Below, piece by piece: positions 52,462 through 62,100 of a stretch of 64,000 nucleotides of DNA. Origin of the DNA: AP-15 sp963712825 (lineage in GTDB: Bacteria > Pseudomonadota > Alphaproteobacteria > ATCC43930 > CGMCC-115725); assembly GCA_963712825.1 (NCBI GenBank), contig CAVQJP010000016.1:930001-994000 (forward strand), written 5' to 3'. Both the position numbers and the translations under genes were made by a program. Below the pieces are notes generated by a model. It had not been told where the DNA came from and searched no databases. It was given only the letters and a program-made list of their open reading frames with translations. Numbering within the stretch: position 1 is the stretch's first letter; the number at the start of each line of letters is the position of its first letter.

Positions 52462-54378
52462 ATGAGAAAGGTTCTGTTAGCAACTTGCGCCGTCCTCGCC
52501 CTGAGCGCGGGAGGGGCGTGGGCCCAATCGGCGACATCCAATGCCACCGGCGGTGCCGGTGGTGCCGCGAGCGCAACGGCCCCCGGCGGCACCGGCGGGA
52601 ACGCGAAGAACGTCGCATCGGGCAACAACGTCTCCGGCAACACCGCCACCAAGACGACGACCACGAATGTGACGCCGACCACCACCAACTCCGGCGCCAC
52701 CGCCGCCAAGGGCAGCACCGCGGTCCAGGCCAACGGCAACACCCTGACCAACACCAAGACCACGAGCACGACGGTCACGCCGACCAATAATGGCGCCGCC
52801 GCCAGCAAGGGCAGCACCGCGGTCCAGGCCAACGGCAACACTCTCAACAACAAATCCGGCAACACCACGACCACGACGACGACCGTCACGCCGAGCAACA
52901 CCGGGGCGCAGGCCAGCAAGGGCGGCACCGCGGTAAATGCCAACGGCAACACCCTCAACAACAATTCCGGCAACACCAAGACCACGACCACGACCGACAC
53001 CAACAACGGCGCCGCGGCCAGCAAGGGCGGCACTGCGGTCGAGGCCAACGGCAACACCGTTGCTTCCGGAAACACCAAGACGACCAGCACGAGCAAGACC
53101 AACACGGCGAGCTCGACCGGCGCCGGCAGCCCCGCCGCCAACAACGGCAGCACCGCCGTCAGCAAAGACAACGGCAACACGCTGTCGCTGAGCAGCACCA
53201 AGACCAATACCAGCAACAGCAGCACCGCCGGCACCGGCAGCCCGTCCGCCAACAATGGCGGCGTCGCGATAAACAAGGATTCCGGCAACACCAAGACCAC
53301 GACGGTCAGCAAGACCAGCACCGACACCACGACCCCGACCGCGAGCGTCGGCGGCAATGGCAGCGCCGCGACTGCCAACAACGGTGGCAAGAACGTCGCG
53401 TCCGGCAACACGGTCGACTCCGGCAACACCAAGACGGTGTCGGTCAGCAACACGAAGACCTCGACCGACACCAGCACGCCGACCGCGACCAACAGCGGCA
53501 CCGGTGCGGCCGCCAACAACGGCGGCAAGGCGACCAATGTCAGCGGCAACACCGTCGCCTCCAACAACACCAAGACCACGACCGTCACCAAGGGCGGCTC
53601 GGCGTCGGGCAGCGGCGTCAATGCCGGCGGTCACGGCACCGCGGTCCAGGCCAACAACAACACGCTGACCCTGGGCTCGAACAACACCAAGACGATCACC
53701 AACACCAGCACCAAGACCAACACCAGCACGGCGTCGGCGACCGGCGCCGGCGGCAATGCGGCCAACAATGGCGGCAAGGTCAGCGTCAAGGGGTCGTACA
53801 ACACCAAGACCACCACGGTCTCCGGAAACACGAAGACGACCGGCTCGTACAACACCAAGACCACCAACCAAAACGCCTCGTCGACCGGCAGCTCCGGCGG
53901 CACGGCGTCGGCGACGAATGGGGGCAAGGCGGTCAACGTCAACAACGGCGGCAACACTAAGACGACGACGATTACCGCCAACAAGACCTTTACCGACTCG
54001 AGCACCCACGCCACCACCACCAGCACCGACAACGGCAACACCAGCATCATGGCGTCGCTGAAGGACGCGGTTGTCGGCAGCGGCAGTCTGAGCAACACGA
54101 CGACCTACAGCCCGACCACCTCCATCAGCACGGGGACGGGTTCGTCGATTGCGAGTGCGACGATCAACGGCAACAAGTACATCTCGAAAGGTGCCGGTGG
54201 GTACAGCGGCGACGTGTCGATGTCCTACTCGATGGGCGGCCAAGGCATCCTGCAGGCCAACCTGAACACCGGTGCCGGCGCGGCGCAGCAGAACTCCGTT
54301 GCGCTTACCTCGACAGTCGGCGGAAGCGGCGGCGGGCTGAGCGGGTTCAGCCCGACGGTCACGGGTCCGTTGCACTAA
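52462..54378 (+). CDS. Exported Thr/Asn/Gly/Ser-rich repeat protein, candidate fibre subunit
   Basis: This 638-residue protein has a Sec signal (cleavage AWA-Q at residue 21-22), then roughly eleven imperfect repeats of 35-50 residues built on blocks like NNGAAASKGSTAVQANGNTL and SGNTKTTTTT. Thr, Asn, Gly, Ser and Ala dominate, with Lys as the main charged residue. Aromatic residues are absent until about residue 440, and there is no Cys in the mature part. From about residue 522 a different domain follows, ending with GILQANLNTGAGAAQQNSVAL, which resembles the repeat/C-terminal motifs of FapB/FapC-type amyloid and curlin-like proteins. I infer a secreted structural or adhesive fibre. No family is recognised with certainty. 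It is the first gene after the sigma-54 promoter. Confidence 0.75.
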   Translation: MRKVLLATCAVLALSAGGAWAQSATSNATGGAGGAASATAPGGTGGNAKNVASGNNVSGNTATKTTTTNVTPTTTNSGATAAKGSTAVQANGNTLTNTKTTSTTVTPTNNGAAASKGSTAVQANGNTLNNKSGNTTTTTTTVTPSNTGAQASKGGTAVNANGNTLNNNSGNTKTTTTTDTNNGAAASKGGTAVEANGNTVASGNTKTTSTSKTNTASSTGAGSPAANNGSTAVSKDNGNTLSLSSTKTNTSNSSTAGTGSPSANNGGVAINKDSGNTKTTTVSKTSTDTTTPTASVGGNGSAATANNGGKNVASGNTVDSGNTKTVSVSNTKTSTDTSTPTATNSGTGAAANNGGKATNVSGNTVASNNTKTTTVTKGGSASGSGVNAGGHGTAVQANNNTLTLGSNNTKTITNTSTKTNTSTASATGAGGNAANNGGKVSVKGSYNTKTTTVSGNTKTTGSYNTKTTNQNASSTGSSGGTASATNGGKAVNVNNGGNTKTTTITANKTFTDSSTHATTTSTDNGNTSIMASLKDAVVGSGSLSNTTTYSPTTSISTGTGSSIASATINGNKYISKGAGGYSGDVSMSYSMGGQGILQANLNTGAGAAQQNSVALTSTVGGSGGGLSGFSPTVTGPLH

Positions 54379-54396
54379 GGCTCACTCGACTGGAGC

Positions 54397-54430
54397 GGTC
54401 CGCACCGTCGCAGCTTCGGCGGTGCGGGCC
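54397..54430 (+). other. Hairpin between the repeat-protein gene and the next gene
   Basis: GGTCCGCACCG pairs with CGGTGCGGGCC (one G-U) around a 12-base loop, starting 18 bases after the stop codon. No T tract follows. Such a hairpin could end most transcripts or protect the upstream mRNA, giving far more repeat protein than peptidase. Confidence 0.5.
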
Positions 54431-54465
54431 CCGCTTTCACAACGAGAGACAACGGGGTTAGCATC

Positions 54466-54843
54466 ATGAAACGATCCGCCGCCTGGACCGTCGCGTCGCT
54501 GCTCGCAGTGACGCTCGCCGCGTCCGGCTCGTGTCTGGCAGCCGACAAGGGGGCCCCGTCCGGCTCGGCCTTGTCGGTGCTGGGCGCGCTCGCCGGAACC
54601 GCGGTGCCGGCCGCCGAGCTCGGCAAGGAGCGCGGGCGCGGCATCACCATCAACACCGGCTCCGGCGCCGCGGCCAGCGCCGGCACCAGCACCGGCAACG
54701 CGGTGCTCGGCAGCCCGATCCTCGGCAGCCTGACCAACGATCATTCGATCGACAACAATGCCGGCCTGACCTCGGTGCTGCAGAATTTCGGCAACAACTC
54801 GGTCATGCAGGTCACGACCACAATCAACATCACGGTCCATTGA
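54466..54843 (+). CDS. Small exported protein of the repeat-protein operon
   Basis: This 125-residue protein has a Sec signal (cleavage near CLA-ADK, residue 25). Its middle segment VPAAELGKERGRG resembles the double-glycine leader motif of the lipoprotein encoded downstream, with Arg in place of the last Gly. The C-terminal part, NNAGLTSVLQNFGNNSVMQVTTTINI, has the Gly/Asn/Gln/Ser pattern seen in curlin-like and Fap-type subunits and in the C-terminus of the preceding repeat protein. It may be a minor subunit or nucleator. No known family is certain. Confidence 0.65.
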   Translation: MKRSAAWTVASLLAVTLAASGSCLAADKGAPSGSALSVLGALAGTAVPAAELGKERGRGITINTGSGAAASAGTSTGNAVLGSPILGSLTNDHSIDNNAGLTSVLQNFGNNSVMQVTTTINITVH

Positions 54844-54884
54844 GCCGGCGTGAAGCCCGGCCGCTTGAGGAAATGGGACGCGTC

Positions 54885-55613
54885 ATGACGACACGATCCG
54901 GGCGCGGGTTGGCGGCGGCCGCGGCGGCGCTGCTCGGCGCAGCAATGCTCGCGGCCGGCGCCGGCACCGCGGCCAAAGCCGGTTCGCTTTATCTCGACAT
55001 CGGGCTCGGCGGCGGTGCGATGTCTTTGCACGTCGAAAGCTTTCAAGAGCAGAAATACCGCAACACCATTGCGCAGGAGCATGATTTTTCCTGCGGCTCC
55101 GCAGCACTTGCAACGCTCCTCAGCTACAACTATAATAAGCCGGTCAGCGAGACCGCTGTCTTTAACGATATGATCGTCAACGGCGACAAGAAGGTCATCA
55201 GCGAATCCGGCTTTTCATTGCTCGACATTAAACGTTATTTGCAACGGCACGGGCTCGACTCGAACGGCTTTCGCGCCCCCCTGAGCAAGCTCGAAACGGT
55301 CCGGCTGCCGGCGATCGTGTTGTTGAATGTGCGCGGCTACCGGCACTTTGTCGTGCTCGAAGGCATCGTCAACAACCGGGTTCTGCTCGCCGATCCGGCG
55401 AACGGGATGCGCAGCGAACCGATCGGCGTCTTCGAAAGCCAGTGGAGCGGCATATTCTTTTTGATCACCAGCGACGTCGCGCAGGGCCAGAAAAGCTTCA
55501 ACAGCGACGCAAAATGGGCGGAAGCCCCGGCCCCGCCATGGGCGCTGACGCGTTATGCGCTCGATCTCGCAACCCTGGCCCAACCGGGTCTGTTGAACCT
55601 GTCCCGGTTTTGA
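54885..55613 (+). CDS. Exported C39-like cysteine peptidase (FapD-like)
   Basis: This 242-residue protein has an Ala-rich signal peptide and one C39 peptidase domain. QEHDFSCGSAALATLLSY holds the oxyanion Gln64 and catalytic Cys70, GYRHFVVLEG the His154, and LLADPANG the Asp170, so the triad is intact. C39 peptidases cut double-glycine leader peptides, but usually as the N-terminal domain of an ABC exporter. Here the domain stands alone and is exported, as in Pseudomonas FapD. Its likely substrate is the GG-motif lipoprotein encoded next. The start is ATG 54885 or 54873; neither ribosome site is ideal. Confidence 0.82.
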   Translation: MTTRSGRGLAAAAAALLGAAMLAAGAGTAAKAGSLYLDIGLGGGAMSLHVESFQEQKYRNTIAQEHDFSCGSAALATLLSYNYNKPVSETAVFNDMIVNGDKKVISESGFSLLDIKRYLQRHGLDSNGFRAPLSKLETVRLPAIVLLNVRGYRHFVVLEGIVNNRVLLADPANGMRSEPIGVFESQWSGIFFLITSDVAQGQKSFNSDAKWAEAPAPPWALTRYALDLATLAQPGLLNLSRF

Positions 55614-55638
55614 GAAATGTGTCCCACGGGAGGGCAAA

Positions 55639-56565
55639 GTGACCGGCATGTCAACGCTGCTCGCGGCACTCGCCGTGATCGCAGCAAGCCTGCTCGGGGG
55701 ATGTTCGAACAGCGTCATCAACGCCGGCGGCTCCGCTGCCAGGACCCCGGCACCAGCCGCCGTCGTCGACCCGGCGCCACCCCGGCAAGCGGCGGCGCCG
55801 GCGGTCCCGCCAACGGCGCCGCAAACGCCCGCGCCGCCGGCAGCGGAGATTTCTGCGCCGGCGGCATCGCAAATGCCCACGCCGGCGGCGGGTCGGGTTT
55901 CGGCGCCGGCGGCGGCGCAAATGCCGGCGCCCGTGACCCCGGCGGTCTCCGGAGCGGCAGCGCCGACGGCCAGCGCCGCGCTCGGAGAGCAGCTGGCGAG
56001 TGCGGCGCTCGACGACGACCGGCTCAGCAATATCCGCGGCGGGTTCGACGCCGGCTCGGGCGTGACGTTGAACTTCGCCTTTCAGCAGGCGACGTTTGTC
56101 AATCACAACCTGGTCGAGACCGTGGTCACCCCGACCTTGACGATTTCGCCGGGCCAACTGTCGCCGGCTGCGGGAGGCGCGCAGGCAATGGCCGGCGGCG
56201 TGCGGCCCAGCGTCGGCACCGGCTCGCTCGGCGCCTTTGGCGTCAACAGCACGCCGGCGACAAGCGGTGTGGGCGGCATCAACTCGGCGGTCGTGGTGGC
56301 GAATGGCGGGGTCCAGACCCAAGTCAGCGTCTCGACCCCGGTGCTTCAGGCGCTGGTCAACAGCGGGATGGCGTCGGTTGTCGGCAATGGCGGCGTCGCC
56401 GGCAACAACGGCATTTCGACGACAATCACCAACGCGGCCAACAACCAGCTGATCCAGCAGATGACAACCGTGGATATCGGGGTAAGCGGGTTGTCGAAGC
56501 TGATGCAGCAGACGGTTCCGACCGCGGTGCTGAACCGCCTTTCCGGCCCGAACGGGTTCCGGTGA
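55639..56565 (+). CDS. Lipoprotein with a double-glycine leader-type motif
   Basis: This 308-residue protein has a lipobox LLGGC (Cys22), a Pro/Ala-rich linker with two ~17-residue repeats (SAPAASQMPTP, SAPAAAQMPAP), then ALDDDRLSNIRGGF at 123-136. The latter fits the double-glycine leader consensus LSxxELxxIxGG with hydrophobics at -4 (Ile132), -7 (Leu129) and -12 (Leu124) before Gly135. The rest (VTLNFAFQQATFVN, LISPGQLS-type strands, SGMASVVGNGGVAGNNG, TNAANNQLIQQM) looks like beta-rich, Gly/Asn-rich matrix or subunit sequence. I infer that the neighbouring C39 peptidase cuts after Gly135 to release the C-terminal part. GTG 55639 has GGGAGGG upstream. Confidence 0.65.
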   Translation: MTGMSTLLAALAVIAASLLGGCSNSVINAGGSAARTPAPAAVVDPAPPRQAAAPAVPPTAPQTPAPPAAEISAPAASQMPTPAAGRVSAPAAAQMPAPVTPAVSGAAAPTASAALGEQLASAALDDDRLSNIRGGFDAGSGVTLNFAFQQATFVNHNLVETVVTPTLTISPGQLSPAAGGAQAMAGGVRPSVGTGSLGAFGVNSTPATSGVGGINSAVVVANGGVQTQVSVSTPVLQALVNSGMASVVGNGGVAGNNGISTTITNAANNQLIQQMTTVDIGVSGLSKLMQQTVPTAVLNRLSGPNGFR

Positions 56566-56707
56566 GGCCCAAACTCGTTCCGGCGATGTTTGACGGAACC
56601 AATCCCGACCGCGTCGGGTTCAGCGGAAGAAAGCCGGCGCGGCCGGTCAGTCGCGTTGCGTCCCGCGGGGATGGCGCGCGGCGGGCGATGGCAATGGGGG
56701 GCATATT

Positions 56708-57055
56708 GTGACCAACCCGACATGGACGATAGGACGTAGAAGAAGGCCGAGGGCATTTCTCTGGGTGCTGGCCCTGGTCTTCGGGATCGCCGGCTCCCCG
56801 GATATTTGCCGGGCGGGCGAACCCCTCGGTCCGGCGCGGCCGGGCGGCTTGCCCGAGGTGCTGGCGAGCGTCACCGTGCTGTCCGAGGCGGCAATGGCGC
56901 GCGAGAGCGCCCAGGGGGTGCGGTCGTCGCCGGTCGTCGGCGACCAGGGCGGCCATTCGCGAGTGCTGCTGTGGGACGAGCTGCGAGGGCCCCCGCAGAT
57001 CCTGCCCGAAAACAGCGGGACGGTGACGCTAAGCACCGGCGGCTCCGGCAAGTAA
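56708..57055 (+). CDS. Small exported protein, last gene of the repeat-protein operon
   Basis: This 115-residue protein has a Sec signal with a basic start (GRRRRPRAFLWVLALVFGIAG, cleavage near CRAGE). The mature part has VTVLSEAAMARESAQGV, a degenerate form of the leader-like motif seen in the two neighbours, then SVVLLWDELRGPP-like and GTVTLSTGG strands. Family not recognised. It begins with GTG 56708 preceded by GGGGGG, 142 bases after the lipoprotein gene. Nothing further is coded up to the convergent glnS at 57350. Confidence 0.55.
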   Translation: MTNPTWTIGRRRRPRAFLWVLALVFGIAGSPDICRAGEPLGPARPGGLPEVLASVTVLSEAAMARESAQGVRSSPVVGDQGGHSRVLLWDELRGPPQILPENSGTVTLSTGGSGK

Positions 57056-57349
57056 GCGCCCGCTCTCGACGCAGCACCTCCGGGGCGCCGGCTGATCCAG
57101 ACTCGGGCGCGCCGGTGAGCAAGCTGAAACCACCCGTCCGAATGACTCTCGGCAGACCGGCCGCCGCACCCCCCGCGGCGGCGCGCAGCGGGGCTGGAGC
57201 GGTTTTCCGACGACGTCGAACCCGTCACTTAGTCTTGGTCTAATTACAGAGCTTTTTCGCCGGGGCGACGAGCTGATGGTGCCGACGCGATCGGATGATG
57301 CTCTGCGCTTCTGCTCTTTCACCCCGACGCGCTCGCGTCATCGTGCGGC

Positions 57350-59029
57350 TCAGCCGGTGGTCTGCTGCTTGGTCCAGCTGTCGCGCAGGCCGACGGTTCG
57401 GTTATAAAGAAGACGATCGGGCTGCGAATCGGGGTCGAGACAGAAATAGCCCTGCCGTTCGAATTGCACCGCCTCGCCGACGGGCGCCTCAGCAAGCGCC
57501 GGCTCGACCCGGCTCTCGCCCAGGATTTCGCGCGAATCCGGGTTTAGGTCAGCGAAAAAATCACCTTCGGCGCCGGGGTCGGGACGTGTGAACAGGGGAT
57601 TGTAGAGGCGGATTTCGGCCGGAAGCGAGTCCGCCGCCGCGACCCAGTGGATCGTGCCGCGCACCTTGCGACCGTCGGGTGCGTTGCCGCCGCGCGTCGC
57701 CGGGTCATAGGTGCAGATCAGCTCGACAATGTCGCCCGCGGCATTCTTCACCACCTCGCGGCAGGTGATGAAGTAGGCATAGCGCAGCCGCACCTCGCGC
57801 CCCGGAGCCAACCGAAAGAACTTGTTCGGCGGCGTCTCCATAAAGTCGTCGCGCTCGATATAGAGCTCGCGGGCGAACGGGACTCGCCGGACGCCCGCGG
57901 TCGCATCCTCGGGGTTGTTGACCGCCTCCAGCTCTTCGCGGGCGCCCTCGGGATAGTTTGCGATCACGACCTTCAACGGCCGCAGCACCGCCATGCGGCG
58001 CACCGCAATCCGGTTCAAATGCTCGCGCACCGCGTGATCGAGCATCCCGACATCGACCAGGCTGTTGGCGCGCGCGACGCCGACCCGGCGGACAAAGTCG
58101 CGGATCGCGGCCGCCGGCACCCCGCGACGCCGCAGCCCCGCCAAGGTCGGCATCCGCGGGTCGTCCCAGCCGTCAACTCGGCCTTGACGCACCAGCTCCG
58201 TCAAAAAGCGTTTCGACAGGACGGTATGGTTGATGTTGAGACGTGCGAACTCGTATTGCCGCGGCCGTGACGGCACCGGCAGGTTGTCGAGCAGCCAGTC
58301 GTAAAGCGGCCGATGGTCCTCGAATTCAAGGGTGCACAGCGAATGGGTGACGCCTTCGATCGCATCGGACTGGCCGTGCGCGAAATCATAGCTCGGATAG
58401 ATGCTCCATTTGCCGCCGGTGCGCGGGTGCTCGGTATGCAGAATGCGGTACAGCACCGGGTCGCGCAGATTGATGTTGCCCGAAGCCATGTCGATCCTGG
58501 CGCGCAGCACCCGCGCGCCGTTTGGGAATTCGCCCGCGCGCATGCGGCGGAACAGATCAAGATTCTCCTCGACGACGCGCCCACGATAGGGGCTGTTGCG
58601 GCCGGGCTCGATCAAGCTGCCGCGCATCGCCCGCATTTCCTCGGCCGGCAGGTCGTCGACATAGGCCTTGCCGGCGCGGATCAGATGCTCGCCCCAGTCA
58701 TAGAGCTGCTCGAAATAATCCGACGCATGATAGAGGTGCGGGCCCCAGTCGAAACCAAGCCAGCGCACGTCGCGCTCGATGGCGTCAATGTATTCCTGCT
58801 CTTCGCGGGCCGGGTTGGTGTCGTCAAAGCGCAGATGGCAGCGCCCGCCATATTCCTGCGCCACGCCAAAATTGAGGCAGATCGACTTCGCATGCCCGAT
58901 ATGGAGATACCCGTTGGGCTCGGGCGGAAACCGGGTCACGATCTCGCTTGTCCGCCCGGTGTCGAGATCGGTCTCGATGATGTCGCGGATGAAGTCGCGC
59001 CCCGCCGCCGTCGCCGCCTCGCTCGCCAT
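57350..59029 (-). CDS. glnS: Glutaminyl-tRNA synthetase
   Basis: This 559-residue class I synthetase has the HIGH motif in PPEPNGYLHIGHAKS and the KMSKS-type loop VLSKR. FDDTNPAREEQEYIDAIERDVRWLGFDWG and RVRLRYAYFITC-type anticodon-domain strands match GlnRS, and the length is near that of E. coli GlnRS. It charges tRNA-Gln with glutamine. GAGGAAC precedes ATG 59029; longer frames are not used. Presence of GlnRS means that at least part of tRNA-Gln charging is direct. Confidence 0.96.
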   Translation of the reverse strand: MASEAATAAGRDFIRDIIETDLDTGRTSEIVTRFPPEPNGYLHIGHAKSICLNFGVAQEYGGRCHLRFDDTNPAREEQEYIDAIERDVRWLGFDWGPHLYHASDYFEQLYDWGEHLIRAGKAYVDDLPAEEMRAMRGSLIEPGRNSPYRGRVVEENLDLFRRMRAGEFPNGARVLRARIDMASGNINLRDPVLYRILHTEHPRTGGKWSIYPSYDFAHGQSDAIEGVTHSLCTLEFEDHRPLYDWLLDNLPVPSRPRQYEFARLNINHTVLSKRFLTELVRQGRVDGWDDPRMPTLAGLRRRGVPAAAIRDFVRRVGVARANSLVDVGMLDHAVREHLNRIAVRRMAVLRPLKVVIANYPEGAREELEAVNNPEDATAGVRRVPFARELYIERDDFMETPPNKFFRLAPGREVRLRYAYFITCREVVKNAAGDIVELICTYDPATRGGNAPDGRKVRGTIHWVAAADSLPAEIRLYNPLFTRPDPGAEGDFFADLNPDSREILGESRVEPALAEAPVGEAVQFERQGYFCLDPDSQPDRLLYNRTVGLRDSWTKQQTTG

Positions 59030-59113
59030 CGCGTTCCTCGGTTCTGATCGCATGGTAATGTGGCCGATCCCCCGACCACCGCCAAGCCCGCGGCACATTT
59101 GCCGCCCAATCCG

Positions 59114-62100
59114 TCACGCCGGGTCGGGACCCGGCGCTTCGCCCGGCGGTTGCCGCGGCATCGCCAGTCCGCAAAACGCGATCAGATAGAACAATGCCGC
59201 GAGCCGCGGCGAGTTGAGCAGGTCGTCGAACATGGCGCAGACCAGAAAGCCGACAAGCGACGCCGCGACGCAAGCCGCCATCGGCTCGCCGCGGCGGATG
59301 CCGCGCGCCGCCCCAAGCAGCGCCGCGGTCATCAGCGCCATAAACGCCGCCAACCCCAAAACGCCGCTCTCGAAAAAAATCATCAAATATTGATTTTCGA
59401 TATGCCAGACCAGGTGGTCGTCGTCGGTAAAGAACCAGCGCTCCGTTCCCCGCGAGAAGTCGCCATTCGTCAGCACGTCGCGACCCTGCGGGTCGAGCAG
59501 GCGGACATGGCCGACATCGATCGTCGTCCCTGGAACCAGGTCGACCAGGCTCAGCTCGACCGGCCGCCGCAGCCATCCGAGCAGCACCGGCCGGCCGAGA
59601 CCGGCAGTGGCGATCGGGATACCAAACTCTTCCCATTTTCCCGTCGTTGCCGGGCTCAAGGTGGCGCTGCGGCAGCGGTCCGAATAGAGCAGCCATTTCT
59701 CGCACAGGATGACCGTCAACGCCGCGCCGCCGTCAGGCGACCGCAGCCCGAGGAACAGCCGATAAGTCCGGTCGGTCTCGACCGTTATCTTTTGTCCGAA
59801 GTAAAGCGGCGTGCCGGCGGCCAGCGCAATAAATCGGTAGCCGCCGTCGCGGCCGAGAACAAAATTTGTCGGAAACCGCCCGTCGGGTCTGCCGGCCAGG
59901 ACGACACGCGGATACGTGCCGACCCCCATCCCGAATAATGTCGCGAACAGACCGCGGTCGCCGAGCGCCAGGCCCTCGGTCCAGCTGGCTTCACGGTCGG
60001 CCAGATCCGGAGCGGCCCGCCCGACCCGGTCGGTCATTACCGGCACGGCCATGCCGGCCCCGACGGCGCCCGCGACAACCGCCAGCAGCAGCACCGGCAA
60101 AGCCGCGGAGATGCGGGTCCGCAGGTGGCCGTAACGCGCGGCGCGTCCCCAACCGATGCAGGCAACGACGATCGAGATCGACGCGGCGGCATAGGCAGTC
60201 CGGGAGAAGGTTGCGATCAGCGCGTATCCGGCGCCGACAGCCAGCGCCACCATCGCGAACAAGCGCGGCAGCCGCGGCCGGATCAGGAAGACGAGCAGAA
60301 ACGGCAGGGCCATCGCGATGTAGGCGTCGATATAGCCGCCGCCGACATGCATGCTGGAAAATGCTGCGGCGACGCGGTAATCGGCGGCGACGTCGAATAG
60401 ACCGGGAAACAGCGCGCGCTCGATGATCGCAGCAGCGGCGACCAGTGCGAGCCCCGCGGCCATGCCGCCGCCGAGCCAGACCAGCGCATCCCTCCGCCGG
60501 CGCAGTCTTTCGCGCAAAAACGGCAGCAGGGCCAGCGCCGTAACCAACCCCTTGGCGACGCGCAGCGCGTTGTCCGGGCGCAGATAGGGGTTGTCCGACC
60601 CACCCGGCGGCCCCGGCATCGCAAAGCCGAGCGCCACGCCGGCAACGCCACCCAGCACAGCCAGGGCGAGAGCCGCGGCGGCCAATCCGCGCAAACGAAA
60701 GTCGGCCGCGCCGGGCGGCGCGCGCATTGCCAGGATCGCGAGGGTGACCAAGACAAAGAGATCCGGTTCGCCGACATCGATCCAGCCGGTCCACGGCGCG
60801 AGGTCGAATGCCGGCAATGTTGCCGGCAGCACCGCCAGCCACAGCGACGGCCAGCGCCACAGCGCCACTGCGTACGCCGCGAGCCCGACCCCGAGCAGCC
60901 ACGGGGCCAACGGATAGCGGTCGACGACGATTCCGGCCGTCGCCAGGCAGGTCAGCGCTATGGCGAAGCGAAGGGTAGCGGCCAAGGCGCGCGAGTTGCG
61001 GCGGGGTCGGCCGGTGCTCGTCGACACGGATGCCCGGCGAGGATCGGCTTCTCCGGCAGGAAGGCGCCTCCGAGCACCGCTGCTGTGCGCAGCAACCGGA
61101 CCGGCCACCGGACGCGTAAGACCGGCGGTCAGCCATACCGCCAATCCGGCGCCAAAGGCGGCTATGACCGCGTTGCTGAAGTCCGGCTGCAATCCCGGCT
61201 TCAGCCAGCGGCCGAATTCGACGGCGAACGAAAACACCAAAGCGGTACCCGCTGCGAGCCAGACCGAGGCGCGCCCGCCGCGGCCGGCCCGCAGCGCGAT
61301 CATCACGCCGACCGGGGCAAAACAGATCAGCTCAAAGGCCACACTCTGCGCCGCATGCGCCTTGGTGACGATGTAGTCATGGTAAAACGGCAGCAGGCCC
61401 AGCGGGTCGAAGGCGGCCAACGCCTCGGGCATCGTCCGCCAGCCCGGCGACAGCAGACCTTTGACATAAAGGACCGCGATCACATACGGCAGCGCAAGCC
61501 ACGGCGCGAGGCCGGAGAGGCGATCGCGCAACACGCCGGGGTTGCCGCGCGCCAGCCGCCGCGCAAGCACAGCGCCGGCAACGATCCCCGCGGTTCGAAA
61601 AGCGAGCCCTGCCAACGACGGGGTGGCATCGAGCAGCGGCAGGCTCGCCGCCGTCGCGGCCGATATCAGCAAGAAACCGGCGAGCGCAAGCCGGCCGACA
61701 GGCCAGGCCGGCCGCATCAGAACGAGCAATACCCCGATCGGCGTCGCCGCCGCCGCATCCGCCAGCGGCAAAAGCGGGCGCAAGCCGGTCGGCAGTCTGG
61801 CCCCAGGAAAAGACAGCAGCAGCTGCGGCAATGCGGCGGCGCGCTGGCGCAAATCTTCGCCGCTCAGCGCAAAATCGAACGGGAAGAGCAGAAACACCAG
61901 ATAAGCCACGGCATAGAGGGTGCACAAAACCACCAGCGGGCGGCTGCCGCCCCGGCCGGTCAAGTCGGATCTCAAACCGGCGATGCGGTCGCCCAACAAC
62001 CAAAAAAGCGCCACGCCGGTGAAAGCGCCAAGGCTTTGGGCGAGGATGTAGTTCAGCGAGACGGTGCGCGGCGGGAAGAAAAGCTGCGCATACTTGGCCG

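Noticed and set aside
52600..54000. Regularly spaced short repeats that could suggest a CRISPR array
   Set aside because: The repeats are in frame, vary in sequence and length and encode the Thr/Asn-rich protein; there are no constant repeats with unique spacers.
52477..54375. Long minus-strand open frame opposite the repeat protein (and a second one at 52245-53621)
   Set aside because: The plus strand has a signal peptide, ribosome site, promoter and meaningful repeats; the minus frames are Arg/Val/Ala- or Leu/Pro-rich shadows caused by GC-biased codons.
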